64,000 bases of DNA from Planctomycetota bacterium (GTDB lineage Bacteria > Planctomycetota > Planctomycetia > JALXBF01): contig JALXBF010000069.1 in NCBI GenBank assembly GCA_026991575.1, positions 1-64,000 of the forward strand, written 5' to 3'. Numbering within the stretch: the first letter of the stretch is position 1; the number at the start of each line of letters is the position of its first letter. Shown here piece by piece: positions 19,801-28,641 of the stretch. The translations under genes and the position numbers were made by a program. The notes beneath the pieces are model-generated. The model saw only the letters and a program-made list of their open reading frames with translations. It did not search any database and was not told the DNA's origin.

Positions 19801-22800
19801 GGCCACAGCGGAGGACCGCAAGCGGACGGAGATGTACCGGCAGGAATTCCAGCGCCAGCAACTGAAGGCGCAAGCGAAAGATTTCGCCGATTTCCTCCGG
19901 TCTCTCGAACTCAAACTGGACTTCCGCCCGTTGAACCGCGAGGATTTGCCGCGCGCCTCGCAACTGACACTACGCACCAACCAGTTCAACTTCACCACAA
20001 TCCGCCGTAGCGAGGCTGAACTCTGGGAGCTCGTCGCCGAGCATGGGTACCGGTGCTGGACAGTACGCGTATCGGACCGGTTCGGGGACTATGGAATCGT
20101 CGGCCTTGTCGTTACCAAGCCGATCAGCGACGCGAGCGACCAACGTGTGCTTGAAGTAGACACGTTCCTGCTGAGCTGTCGCGTGCTCGGTCGTGGCGTC
20201 GAACATAAGATCGTAGCGTTCCTAGCGGAGCAGGCGCTGGCGCTCGGGGCTGAGTACCTAAGATTCCACATTCGCTACACGAAGAAGAACGTCCCGGCGA
20301 GACGGTTCCTGCAGTCGATCGTACCAGCGGAGTGCCTCGAGACCGGCGACGACCACATGTCTTGCATCCTGGAGGCTCGCCGCTACGTTGACCTCAGCTA
20401 CGATCCAGAGCGGCACGCGTGCGAGTCAGAAACGGCCGACGCTCGCTCTGGGACCGACAACCGCGGAAGCGGGGAAGATGGCGGTGCCGAAGACGTCGTG
20501 ACCTGGACGCGTGAGCGTGAACGGCAGATTCTTCGGACCGCTTTCGAGTGGGCTGATCTCGGGAGGGCGAACAGCTCCGGGCAAACCGCCGTCGCCCAGC
20601 AACAACACGAGCCGGCCCCCGCGGGCGCTGCCACGACCGGCGAGGTCCGCCACGTTGTCCTTGATGCGTTTGCCCGGCAACTGGGGATGCCGGCCGAGCA
20701 GGTCGCGCGCGTTGATCGATTGGACCAGCTGGGGTGTGACTCGTTCAAGATCGTCGAGATCACCGTTGCTTTGCTTGAGCGATACCCGCAGCTGCCTGCC
20801 ACGCTGCTGTTCGAGCATCAGACGGTATCGGAGATAGTCCGGGCAATTGAGTCGCACTCTGCCGGCAGTAGTAGCCGCCAGCCGTCTGCTCCTCTGGCTG
20901 CGGCGCGACCGAGGGCTCGTACCGTCAGCGACATTGCCGTGGTCGGTCTGGCATTGCGTTGCGCCGGGGCGAATAGCACTGAGGAGCTCTGGCAGCTGCT
21001 TCGCAGGAAGGGGAGCGCCGTGCGGGAGGTGCCTACCGACCGGCGCCATTTCCTCGGGGTGCTGAGGGATTCGCGGAAGCACTGGGCCGGCCTGCTCGAT
21101 GATCCGGACCGGTTCGATGCCACGTTCTTTGGTATCGCGCCACGCGAAGCCGTCATGCTCGATCCCCAGTTGCGTCTGCTGCTGGAAGTCTCATGGGAAG
21201 CGCTGGAGCAGGCAGGATGGACCGACGGCACAGAGATCGCCAACACTGGCGTGTTCGTGGGGGTCATGTACGGAGACTACGTCTTCGCAGCTAACCAGTG
21301 GGCCGAATCGCAGGCGTACCCGTACCGCTGCTGGGAAGGGTTCAGCATTGCCAACCGCCTGTCCCAGATTCTGGGATTCCACGGCCCCAGTGTCGCGGTC
21401 GACACGGCCTGCTCCTCTTCGGGAACGGCGCTTTACATGGCGTGCCGTGCGCTGCGAGCCGGGGACTGCAAAGCCGCCGTCGTCGGCGGTGTGAACCTGA
21501 TCCTTGATCCCAACCGTTTCAGCCAGCTGGGACGCCTCGGTATCTTGTCCCCCGATGGTCGCTGCCGGCCGTTTGGAGAAGAGGCGAACGGAACGGTACT
21601 GGGCGAAGGAGCCGTCGCGCTTGTACTGATGCCGGTTGATGAGGCTGTTAAGCAGGGTTGCACCATACTGGGTGTGATCAAGGGGGTGGGCATCAGCCAC
21701 GGCACCGGCACAGTCGGTTTCACGGCTCCTAACCCGACAGCGCAGGCGATTGCGATTCGCGAAGCGATTAGAGCGGCGGGAATCGATCCGAGAACCATTT
21801 CGTTTGTCGAAACGCACGGCACCGGAACAGCATTGGGTGACCCGATTGAGACACGAGGACTGCAGCTGGCGTACGAGGATCGCTCACTGTGGTGCGACGA
21901 GGAGCTGGCCGACGCCGCGCCCCTGCGGCTCGGTGCGATCAAGCCGAACGTCGGCCACCTGGAGGCCGGTGCCGCGTTAATCGGTGTAGCCAAGGTTCTC
22001 TTGCAGTTTCAACACCAAGAGCTCGCTCCCACGATCACCTCGGAGCGGCCAAATCCTCAGGTTCCCTGGGACCGTACCCGATTTGTTGTTCAACGTGACC
22101 GCGCCCCGTGGGAGCGGCCTCGCCTGCGGTGCAAGGATGGAACGGTGCGAGAGTTCCCACGCCGGGCCGGAGTCAGCTCGTTCGGCGTTGGCGGTGCGAA
22201 CGTGCACGTTGTGCTGGAGGAACCGCCGAGTGTGGCTCTCGAACAGCCGACGCACGACGAGCCGGACCGGACGTGGCACGTCCTGGCTCTTTCGGCACGT
22301 AGCCCCGAGGCCCTTCGTGCCTATGCCGGCAAGGTTGCTGAGTTCCTCCGCCGTACGACCGACGACCAGATGGCCAACGTTTGTTACTCGTTGGCCGTCG
22401 GTCGAAGAGCGTTCGAGTACCGGCTCGCGCTGCCCTGTCGTTCGGCTGACGACGCACGTCGAACTCTGGCTGCCTTTGCAGAAAGTGGTGAGCTCCGAGC
22501 AGGCCACACAGGACGCACCGCCGGACAACGCCCGCGGGTGGCGTTCCTGTTCACCGGGCAGGGAGCCCAGTACGTCTCGATGGGCAAGGGACTGTACCGA
22601 TCGAACCCAGTGTTTCGGCGCGCACTGGACCGATACTTCGCGCTGGTCAACGAACACCTTGATCGTCCGCTACAGGAGGTTGTGTTCGGCGAGGATGACG
22701 AGCTTCTCAAGCAGACGCGATACACCCAGCCGGCGCTCTTCTGCGTGCAGCTTGCCCTGGCCGATCTGTGGCGAGGCTGGGGGGTTGTGCCTGACATCGT

Positions 22801-25800
22801 GTGCGGGCATAGTGTCGGTGAGATTGCCGCGATGGTGGTCGCCGGTGGTTTGAGCCCCGCGGACGGTGCCCGACTGGCTGCAATTCGAGGCCGTCTGATG
22901 GGTGAGCTTCCGGCAGGGGGGACAATGGCCGTGGTGGCGGCACCCGAAGCGGTCGTCCGTGGAGTGCTCGCATCAGGAACATGCATCGCCGCGGTAAACG
23001 GTCCACGGCAGACGGTTATCGCCGGACCGGTAGAAGCTGTCGACCAAACCGTGCGCCAGCTGGAAGCCTCCGGCCACAAAGTGACCAGGCTCCCGGTGTC
23101 GCACGCGTTTCACTCGTCGCTGATGAAACCGATCTTGGGACCGTTCCGCGAGGCGATTCGGGATATCCGATTCCATGCTCCAAAGCTGACCTTCGTCAGC
23201 ACTGTGACTGGGGCTGTCGCCTCAGAGGAACTTACCGATGCCCAGTACTGGGTGGACCAGATCCGGCGGCCTGTACGCTATGCGGATGCCGCGCGCACGA
23301 TCCTTGAGATGGCCGACGTCTGTTTGGAGATCGGTCCACATCCGGTCCTGGTCGGACTCGCACAGACACTGCCGGAAGCGTCCGGCAAGACCTTTGCTTC
23401 TAGCTTGAGGCGTCAGCGCGACGACGAGGCGGTCGTGGCCGACGCGGTTGCCGCCCTGTTCGCGGCAGGCATGCCCATCGACTGGCGCGGCTGGGACGAG
23501 GGGCGAGCACGGCAACGCGTGCAAGTGCCGAGCTATCCGTTCCAGCGAAAGCGGTACTGGATCGGTGCGGTCCCCACGGTCTCGTGCTCCGCGGCTGAGG
23601 AGAGCACCGAACAAACCATAGAACTGGAGACGTACCGACTCGATTGGATCCAAAAGCAACTTGATCCCGGACAGAATCCAGCACAGGTCCTGGTTGTTGG
23701 GACCGGGCAGGAAGCCACGAAGGCTCTCGCCGCCTTCGATTCGGCCGGGATTCCGTGTGCGCACGCGTCCTCGCTACGTGAGGCCGATGGCTCCGAAGCT
23801 GAGCGCTGCCTTGTGCTTGATTTCCGGGCATTGGATAGTGACCTTTCGCCCCAGAGTTTCCCGCAGTTCCTGGCCCGTCTGGCCACAGAACTGTGTGACC
23901 TGCAGCGCCGTTGGAAGGGCCGCAACCACAGTTACTGGCTGCTGACCAAGAATGCAGTCTGCGTCGGGTCGGAGCGTCTGGATCCATGTCACAGTGCCTT
24001 GTGGGGCTTCATGCGTTCAGCAATGCTTGAGTTGCACGACGTGGCCCTCGGCGTGGCGGACGTCTGCGCCGACGGCTGGACCGAGGTGGCAACCGCTCTT
24101 GCCTCGGCCGGTGACGAAGACCAGCTGGCGTTCCGCAATGGCGACGTGTACGCTGTCCGTCTGAGACGCTTTGAGCTGCCGGACAATGCGCAGCAGCCCG
24201 ACGTCGATCCGAACGCCATTTACCTTATTACCGGTGGTACCGGATGGCTGGGTGGTGCGATCGCAATTGAGCTGGCCAGGCTTGGGGCGCGGAAGATATG
24301 GCTCGTCAGCCGCCGCGGATTGGTCTCCGAAGGCGTTCTCGAAGAGCTACGGCGGCTCGGGGTCGCCAGCGAAGATGTGCGTGTCGTACGAGCTGACGTA
24401 GCATGTCCCGACGCGGTGCGTCGACTAGCCGATGAGATCCGTTCCGCTGGGGCCCGGCTCGGCGGCATTGTTCATGCGGCCGGCGTTGATCGGCCCACGT
24501 CGCTCAGCAGGCTCCAGGCGGACGATGTGGCGGCCGTCTGGGCGGGCAAGGCAACTGGTGCATGGCAGATTGCTGAGCTTGCGCGCGAGTTCCGGCCAGA
24601 CTTCGTTTGTTTCTTCTCCTCGCTGGCGGCGGCCGTGGGGGCTGCCCGTCGCTCCCACTATGCGGCAGCCAACGCCTTCCTGGACGGTCTCGCCTGTCAG
24701 CTGCACAGCGAAGGCATTCGGGCCACGTCGCTGGCATGGGGGCCGTGGGTTGGTGGTGGCATGGCTGACGCTGGGACGCTGAAGGAGTTTGCACGCATAG
24801 GTAACCTGGCGATTGGCCGGGACGAGGGAACTGGGCTGTTTAGCAAAGTGATCGCGCAGACGACCGTGCCCGCTCACATCGTGGCCGCACGCATTGACTG
24901 GGCACGCTTCGCGCCGGCCTACGAGCTGGTCAGAACTCGTCCGATCATCGAGCTCCTGCGGCCGGGCCCGGTTGCTTCCGGTCAGCGGACCGCGTTTGAC
25001 CGCAGCGCCGTCGAGCGAATCGTGCGCGAGGAATTCGCCCGCGCCCTCGGCTACAACAACGCCGACGCGATCCGTCGAGACGCGGAACTGCTCGCGCTCG
25101 GACTCGATTCGCTCCTCGCCGTGGACATCCTCACGCGGCTTCGCAAGCGATTGCCTCTGCCAGCGGGATTGTCGCTGTTCGACTATCGGACGCTGCACGA
25201 CGTGGTTGACGCGATTGCCGCGTACGCAGTGTGTACGGAAGCGGCGCCTGCGGGTGCGCCGCCTCAGTCCAATGCCGAAGTGCTCGACATCCTTCGCCGT
25301 GCCGCGGCCGAGACCCTTGGACTCGATGTCGAGGCGGTCGCGACGGACCGGCCGCTCAGTGCCCTTGGCATGGACTCGCTGATGGTTGCGGACTTCCTGA
25401 CCCGCGTGCGCAAAGCCACAGGCCGGTCCCTGTCGTCGTTTGCTCTTGACCGGGACACACTGAGTGAACTGGCGGAACAACTGTCCGCGGATGGTGAGAA
25501 GAGCCGCTCGACCGGCCGACCCGCAACACCATCGGGACGAGCCGTCCGGTACCGGCCGGAACTGGAGCCGGCCATCTACTCGTTCTGCCGGGAAGCATGG
25601 CCCGATCGGGCTCCTGAGCTGATCCCCGCGCGCTGGCGTTGGATGTTCGTGCAGTCGGCGCAGCGCCTGGGTATCGATCCCGCGGTGTGGCTTTATGTTG
25701 AAGATGGCCGGGTGCTGGGCCACAACGGAGCCATCCCCGTGCGTCTCCAGGTCGGTGACCGCGAGGTCACCACAGCCTGGTTTGTCGACACGATGGTCCT

Positions 25801-26659
25801 GGAGGAGGCTCGGGACAGAGCCGTCGGTAGCGCGGTCATGCTGGCATCGGTCGCGGACTGGCCGTTTAGCCTTTCGCTGGGTCAGACGCCGTACATGCGT
25901 GAGATTCTTCGTCGGCTGGGCTGGAAAGACGTTTGTCCGCTGAACACGTATGTGTACGTGCTTCGTCCGATGGCGTTGGGCAGAGCGAAGGTGACCACAC
26001 CGATCGTCGGAACACTGGCCGGAGCAGCGCTGGCGTTGAAACAGTGGTGGCACGGGCACCCGGTAGCGAACGGACATTCGCGGGCTTTTCGCGTTGAAGA
26101 GGTGGCCTCCTACGGTCCGGAACAGGACGAGTTGTGGCAGCGCGTCCGGGCGCACTTCCCGGTTGCTGTCGTCCGTGACCGATCGTTTATGCAGTGGAAG
26201 TACGTGGAGCAGCCGGGCCAGGAGTTCATCCGCTTGCACCTGTGGGACGGGGCTCGTTTAGCTGGGACGGCGGTCCTGCTTGTGCGGAGACCGGACCGCG
26301 TCTACCGATATCGCCGAGCGTTCTTGGTTGACTTGCTTGTCGATCCGGATGATGAGGTGGCCGTCGGTGCGCTGCTATCCGCAGTCATTGCGCGGGCTCG
26401 CCAGACCGGCTCGGCGCTCCTGACGTGTTACCTCACCTGTCCGCGGCTGGAAACCTGCCTTGTGCGTGCGGGATTCTGGCGCCGTGAGCCCCAGCGATAC
26501 CTGCTTGTGCGTCCGGACCGGGCAGAGGTTGACGTCCGTCTGCTCCTTGACGGCAGGCAGTGGCTGCTGACCATGGGCGATTCGGATATCGATCGGCCGT
26601 CGTGGACAGATGAAGAGCTGGATCCCTCCACGGCCCGGTCCACAGCGGTCGGCCTGTAG
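16814..26659 (+). CDS. Type I polyketide synthase megaenzyme: MaoC/hotdog - SDR - FkbH-type HAD-IIIC - ACP - KS - AT - KR - ACP - ACP - GNAT
   Basis: Uninterrupted 3281-aa ORF. AELTGDRSPLHVD (MaoC); GASRGLG with YVALK (SDR, Tyr ~18461); DCDNTLWDGVVGE (HAD ~19367); LGCDSFK (ACP Ser 20741); DTACSSSG (KS Cys 21410), VETHGTGT, KPNVGHLEAG; GHSVGE (AT Ser 22811) and HAFH (~23102); TGGTGWLGG, FFSSLA and HYAAAN (KR); LGLDSLL (Ser 25109) and LGMDSLM (Ser 25376) ACPs; C-terminal GNAT-like region from ~25540. Confidence 0.93.
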   Translation: MTLRFAELTGDRSPLHVDRQYAQRAAYGRPVVHGMRVVHEMLAVLAAHVCSRHHQTAQQSRHDLLQPTTPPGAPTPGNSSEDAGKRHVSAPGRPVMTATGAITVEFRNPVFPGDRLRISWSRTGSATAAGGPSAPATGATATPNVHTHGREAVQNMGQASGASELLDQSDNNSLGQASNRTCPIHDDLSAYTLRGVAETERGIAAVVELSVPYDTELARRAASAREALRPVYVTLAEPAADPQGAEQSATFNDGAPSVHPPEEVNRLDIDDILLDEPVRGTYTYPGTSAADLRPELLTLLRLLGLCSYLVGMKLPGQQALFVKAQLEWHALQHNPLEVPLHYELTPTHVDRKLRLVDCALLVRTADGEQVATGRLRSYVRFTPAVPNVAAVVGYARDLSNALSGKVALVCGASRGLGAEITATLALAGATVYGTYRSSSEDAKSLASAITQRGGRVELLQGDVGDSRWLNDVVEGIVHKHGRLDLLVLNACGQPKIGATGDAFHDYLTRNLQLVSVPLETALPALRHSRGAVCLVSSSFVAQAPRGLEAYVALKKTAEELIRAQASAAPEVFFQIARPPKLQTRWNDSPAGVVGAIPSWCAAVAIVQGLAAQADHREAPRDNVLVLEQFPLLEPRDEAGSRRTVSLAIAATFTAEPLGEELKRWARRLAWQLDARFAGYNQVVQELISPVGLFAANRDGLNVALVRVRDWLRELSEEVGSDAQRLQAHLDDVGNQIVQALEQYAAAGRAPLLLIVAPSDLPKATPADEPIARWERELIACAEKLRAVHVLDARQWHSVYGLDTADAAAYYDRNRDRIGHIPFTPSYYAFLATLIVRRAYRLLTPPRKTIVVDCDNTLWDGVVGEVGPQGVRFDEHHLALQRKLARLAESGVLVCLCSKNQEDDVWAVFAQRANEMPLRREHIVAAAINWMPKSQNITELARSLNLGRDSFAFLDDNPVECAEVRANCPDVLTVQWPREPEQALKLLNHFWELDPLAATAEDRKRTEMYRQEFQRQQLKAQAKDFADFLRSLELKLDFRPLNREDLPRASQLTLRTNQFNFTTIRRSEAELWELVAEHGYRCWTVRVSDRFGDYGIVGLVVTKPISDASDQRVLEVDTFLLSCRVLGRGVEHKIVAFLAEQALALGAEYLRFHIRYTKKNVPARRFLQSIVPAECLETGDDHMSCILEARRYVDLSYDPERHACESETADARSGTDNRGSGEDGGAEDVVTWTRERERQILRTAFEWADLGRANSSGQTAVAQQQHEPAPAGAATTGEVRHVVLDAFARQLGMPAEQVARVDRLDQLGCDSFKIVEITVALLERYPQLPATLLFEHQTVSEIVRAIESHSAGSSSRQPSAPLAAARPRARTVSDIAVVGLALRCAGANSTEELWQLLRRKGSAVREVPTDRRHFLGVLRDSRKHWAGLLDDPDRFDATFFGIAPREAVMLDPQLRLLLEVSWEALEQAGWTDGTEIANTGVFVGVMYGDYVFAANQWAESQAYPYRCWEGFSIANRLSQILGFHGPSVAVDTACSSSGTALYMACRALRAGDCKAAVVGGVNLILDPNRFSQLGRLGILSPDGRCRPFGEEANGTVLGEGAVALVLMPVDEAVKQGCTILGVIKGVGISHGTGTVGFTAPNPTAQAIAIREAIRAAGIDPRTISFVETHGTGTALGDPIETRGLQLAYEDRSLWCDEELADAAPLRLGAIKPNVGHLEAGAALIGVAKVLLQFQHQELAPTITSERPNPQVPWDRTRFVVQRDRAPWERPRLRCKDGTVREFPRRAGVSSFGVGGANVHVVLEEPPSVALEQPTHDEPDRTWHVLALSARSPEALRAYAGKVAEFLRRTTDDQMANVCYSLAVGRRAFEYRLALPCRSADDARRTLAAFAESGELRAGHTGRTAGQRPRVAFLFTGQGAQYVSMGKGLYRSNPVFRRALDRYFALVNEHLDRPLQEVVFGEDDELLKQTRYTQPALFCVQLALADLWRGWGVVPDIVCGHSVGEIAAMVVAGGLSPADGARLAAIRGRLMGELPAGGTMAVVAAPEAVVRGVLASGTCIAAVNGPRQTVIAGPVEAVDQTVRQLEASGHKVTRLPVSHAFHSSLMKPILGPFREAIRDIRFHAPKLTFVSTVTGAVASEELTDAQYWVDQIRRPVRYADAARTILEMADVCLEIGPHPVLVGLAQTLPEASGKTFASSLRRQRDDEAVVADAVAALFAAGMPIDWRGWDEGRARQRVQVPSYPFQRKRYWIGAVPTVSCSAAEESTEQTIELETYRLDWIQKQLDPGQNPAQVLVVGTGQEATKALAAFDSAGIPCAHASSLREADGSEAERCLVLDFRALDSDLSPQSFPQFLARLATELCDLQRRWKGRNHSYWLLTKNAVCVGSERLDPCHSALWGFMRSAMLELHDVALGVADVCADGWTEVATALASAGDEDQLAFRNGDVYAVRLRRFELPDNAQQPDVDPNAIYLITGGTGWLGGAIAIELARLGARKIWLVSRRGLVSEGVLEELRRLGVASEDVRVVRADVACPDAVRRLADEIRSAGARLGGIVHAAGVDRPTSLSRLQADDVAAVWAGKATGAWQIAELAREFRPDFVCFFSSLAAAVGAARRSHYAAANAFLDGLACQLHSEGIRATSLAWGPWVGGGMADAGTLKEFARIGNLAIGRDEGTGLFSKVIAQTTVPAHIVAARIDWARFAPAYELVRTRPIIELLRPGPVASGQRTAFDRSAVERIVREEFARALGYNNADAIRRDAELLALGLDSLLAVDILTRLRKRLPLPAGLSLFDYRTLHDVVDAIAAYAVCTEAAPAGAPPQSNAEVLDILRRAAAETLGLDVEAVATDRPLSALGMDSLMVADFLTRVRKATGRSLSSFALDRDTLSELAEQLSADGEKSRSTGRPATPSGRAVRYRPELEPAIYSFCREAWPDRAPELIPARWRWMFVQSAQRLGIDPAVWLYVEDGRVLGHNGAIPVRLQVGDREVTTAWFVDTMVLEEARDRAVGSAVMLASVADWPFSLSLGQTPYMREILRRLGWKDVCPLNTYVYVLRPMALGRAKVTTPIVGTLAGAALALKQWWHGHPVANGHSRAFRVEEVASYGPEQDELWQRVRAHFPVAVVRDRSFMQWKYVEQPGQEFIRLHLWDGARLAGTAVLLVRRPDRVYRYRRAFLVDLLVDPDDEVAVGALLSAVIARARQTGSALLTCYLTCPRLETCLVRAGFWRREPQRYLLVRPDRAEVDVRLLLDGRQWLLTMGDSDIDRPSWTDEELDPSTARSTAVGL

Positions 26660-26696
26660 TACCTAGGTACGTAGAGGGACACCACACGTCACCACG

Positions 26697-28532
26697 ATGT
26701 GCGGGATTGCGGGGCAAGTTGGGGTTGGCGTTGAGAAGGCCGCGGTAGAGCGGATGCTGACTTGCATCGTGCACCGCGGGCCGGACGACCAGGGGGTGTT
26801 CGCCGATGAAGGGATTGCCTTCGGCATCCGGCGGCTGAGCATCATCGACATTGAGGGCGGTAAACAGCCCGTTTCCAACGAGGACGGATCCATTCACGTG
26901 GTCCTCAACGGAGAAATCTACAACTACGTCGAACTCCGTCAGGAACTGCTCCGCCGTGGTCACCAATTCCGCTCCCAGGGCGATACCGAGGTCATCGCTC
27001 ATCTGTACGAAGAATACGGTGACCGCTTCGTCGATCACCTCAACGGCATGTTCGCCATTGCCCTGTGGGATAGCCGCAACCGCCGGTTGCTGCTTGTTCG
27101 TGACCGGCTAGGCAAGAAACCCGTGTACTGGTGCTACCAGGATGGCAGGTTGTGGTTCGGATCCGAGCTCAAGTGCCTGCGGGCCGTCGATGCCCCGGTG
27201 GGACAGACGGATCTCACGTCAGTGTACCACTACCTGGTCCTGGGGTACATGCCGCACCCGCACACGGTGTACACAAACGTCCGCCAACTGCCTCCAGGGG
27301 GGATGCTGGAGTACCGCGACGGGCATGTGCGGGTGGATCGGTACTGGGAGTTCCGAGCCAGCGTCCGTCAGTGGGACGAACGGGAGGCGGCGGAGCACTT
27401 GCGTGACCTGTTAACGGATGCGGTCCGCATACGGTTGCGCAGCGACGTTCCGTTGGGGGCCTTCCTGAGCGGTGGTCTGGACTCCAGCATCGTCGTTGCG
27501 CTCATGGCACAACTCAGTCCAGCGCCGGTGAAGACGTTCCACATCCGGTTCAGCGACGATCCGGCCCCGGAGCACGAGTATGCGCAGGCGGTGGCCGACC
27601 AATATGGGACTGAGCACCACGTACTGACGGTCACGCCGGAAAAGATGGACGTGCTGGACCGTATCCTGGACATGTACGACGAACCGTTCGGTGACTCGTC
27701 CGCCGTCCCTACTTGGTACGTGTCCGGGCTGACGAAGCAGTACGTCACGGTAGCACTTGCCGGTGACGGGGGCGACGAAAGCTTCGCCGGGTACAACCGC
27801 TACCGCGTTGCACTGCAGCGCCGCCGCCTTCGGCGGTGGATTGGGCCGGCGTGCCGGTTGCTTGGACCAGCTGTCTGGCATCTCACCCCGCACAGCTTCC
27901 CCGGCCGACGGATGATCCGTGCCCTCGGGATGGATGGATATCGCGAATTTGCTTCGGGTATGCCGGAACTTGAGACGCGTTGGCTATTGGGCCCGGCGCT
28001 TCGACCGGCTGTGAACGGCACGACGACATGGGAGGTGGTCCGGCGCGATATCGAAGCGGGGGATCCTACAGACCCACTGTCGCCCTTTACTGCGTTCGAC
28101 ACCAGGCGCTATCTGCCAGACGACATCCTGGTGAAGGTCGATCGCGCCAGCATGTCGCATGCCCTGGAGGTGCGTGCGCCGCTGCTGGACTACCGCGTGG
28201 TGGAATTTGCGGCGACATTGCCCGCAGAGCTGAAGCTCGACAATCGAGGGGGCAAGCGGCTCCTGAAGATTGCTTTCGGTGACATGTTGCCGGAAAAGGT
28301 GCTGGAGCCCCGGAAGCGCGGCTTTTCCGCGCCGCTGCGGGAATGGCTTGCGGGCGAGCTGGCGCCGATGATCGAATCGGATGTGCTCAACGGCATTCTG
28401 GTACGGGAGCGGCTCATCGATCGCGATGCTGTGCAAGTCCTCGTCGACGAGCACCGCCGTGGCCGCCGCGACCATCGGAGGATGCTGTGGCGCTTGCTGG
28501 TCCTTGCGCGCTGGCTGCGGAGGTTCGGGTGA
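26697..28532 (+). CDS. asnB: Glutamine-hydrolysing asparagine synthase family amidotransferase (exosortase-A-associated-like)
   Basis: ORF 611 aa; N-terminal MCGIAG nucleophile Cys, HRGPDDQG, NGEIYNY, and FLSGGLDSSIVVALMA PP-loop. Confidence 0.93.
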   Translation: MCGIAGQVGVGVEKAAVERMLTCIVHRGPDDQGVFADEGIAFGIRRLSIIDIEGGKQPVSNEDGSIHVVLNGEIYNYVELRQELLRRGHQFRSQGDTEVIAHLYEEYGDRFVDHLNGMFAIALWDSRNRRLLLVRDRLGKKPVYWCYQDGRLWFGSELKCLRAVDAPVGQTDLTSVYHYLVLGYMPHPHTVYTNVRQLPPGGMLEYRDGHVRVDRYWEFRASVRQWDEREAAEHLRDLLTDAVRIRLRSDVPLGAFLSGGLDSSIVVALMAQLSPAPVKTFHIRFSDDPAPEHEYAQAVADQYGTEHHVLTVTPEKMDVLDRILDMYDEPFGDSSAVPTWYVSGLTKQYVTVALAGDGGDESFAGYNRYRVALQRRRLRRWIGPACRLLGPAVWHLTPHSFPGRRMIRALGMDGYREFASGMPELETRWLLGPALRPAVNGTTTWEVVRRDIEAGDPTDPLSPFTAFDTRRYLPDDILVKVDRASMSHALEVRAPLLDYRVVEFAATLPAELKLDNRGGKRLLKIAFGDMLPEKVLEPRKRGFSAPLREWLAGELAPMIESDVLNGILVRERLIDRDAVQVLVDEHRRGRRDHRRMLWRLLVLARWLRRFG

Positions 28533-28641
28533 GCAGAGCGGCGATCCGCTGTCCCAGCACGAATCCGTGGCCTGCGGTACCTCTATCCGTCACGTCTGAC
28601 CGGCAGGATTAGATAATCCGCCTGCGTCCATGTAGAAAGAA

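Noticed and set aside
24425-26239. 604-aa ORF antisense to the PKS
   Set aside because: Shadow ORF caused by strong GC3 codon bias in the PKS gene; no coherent domains.
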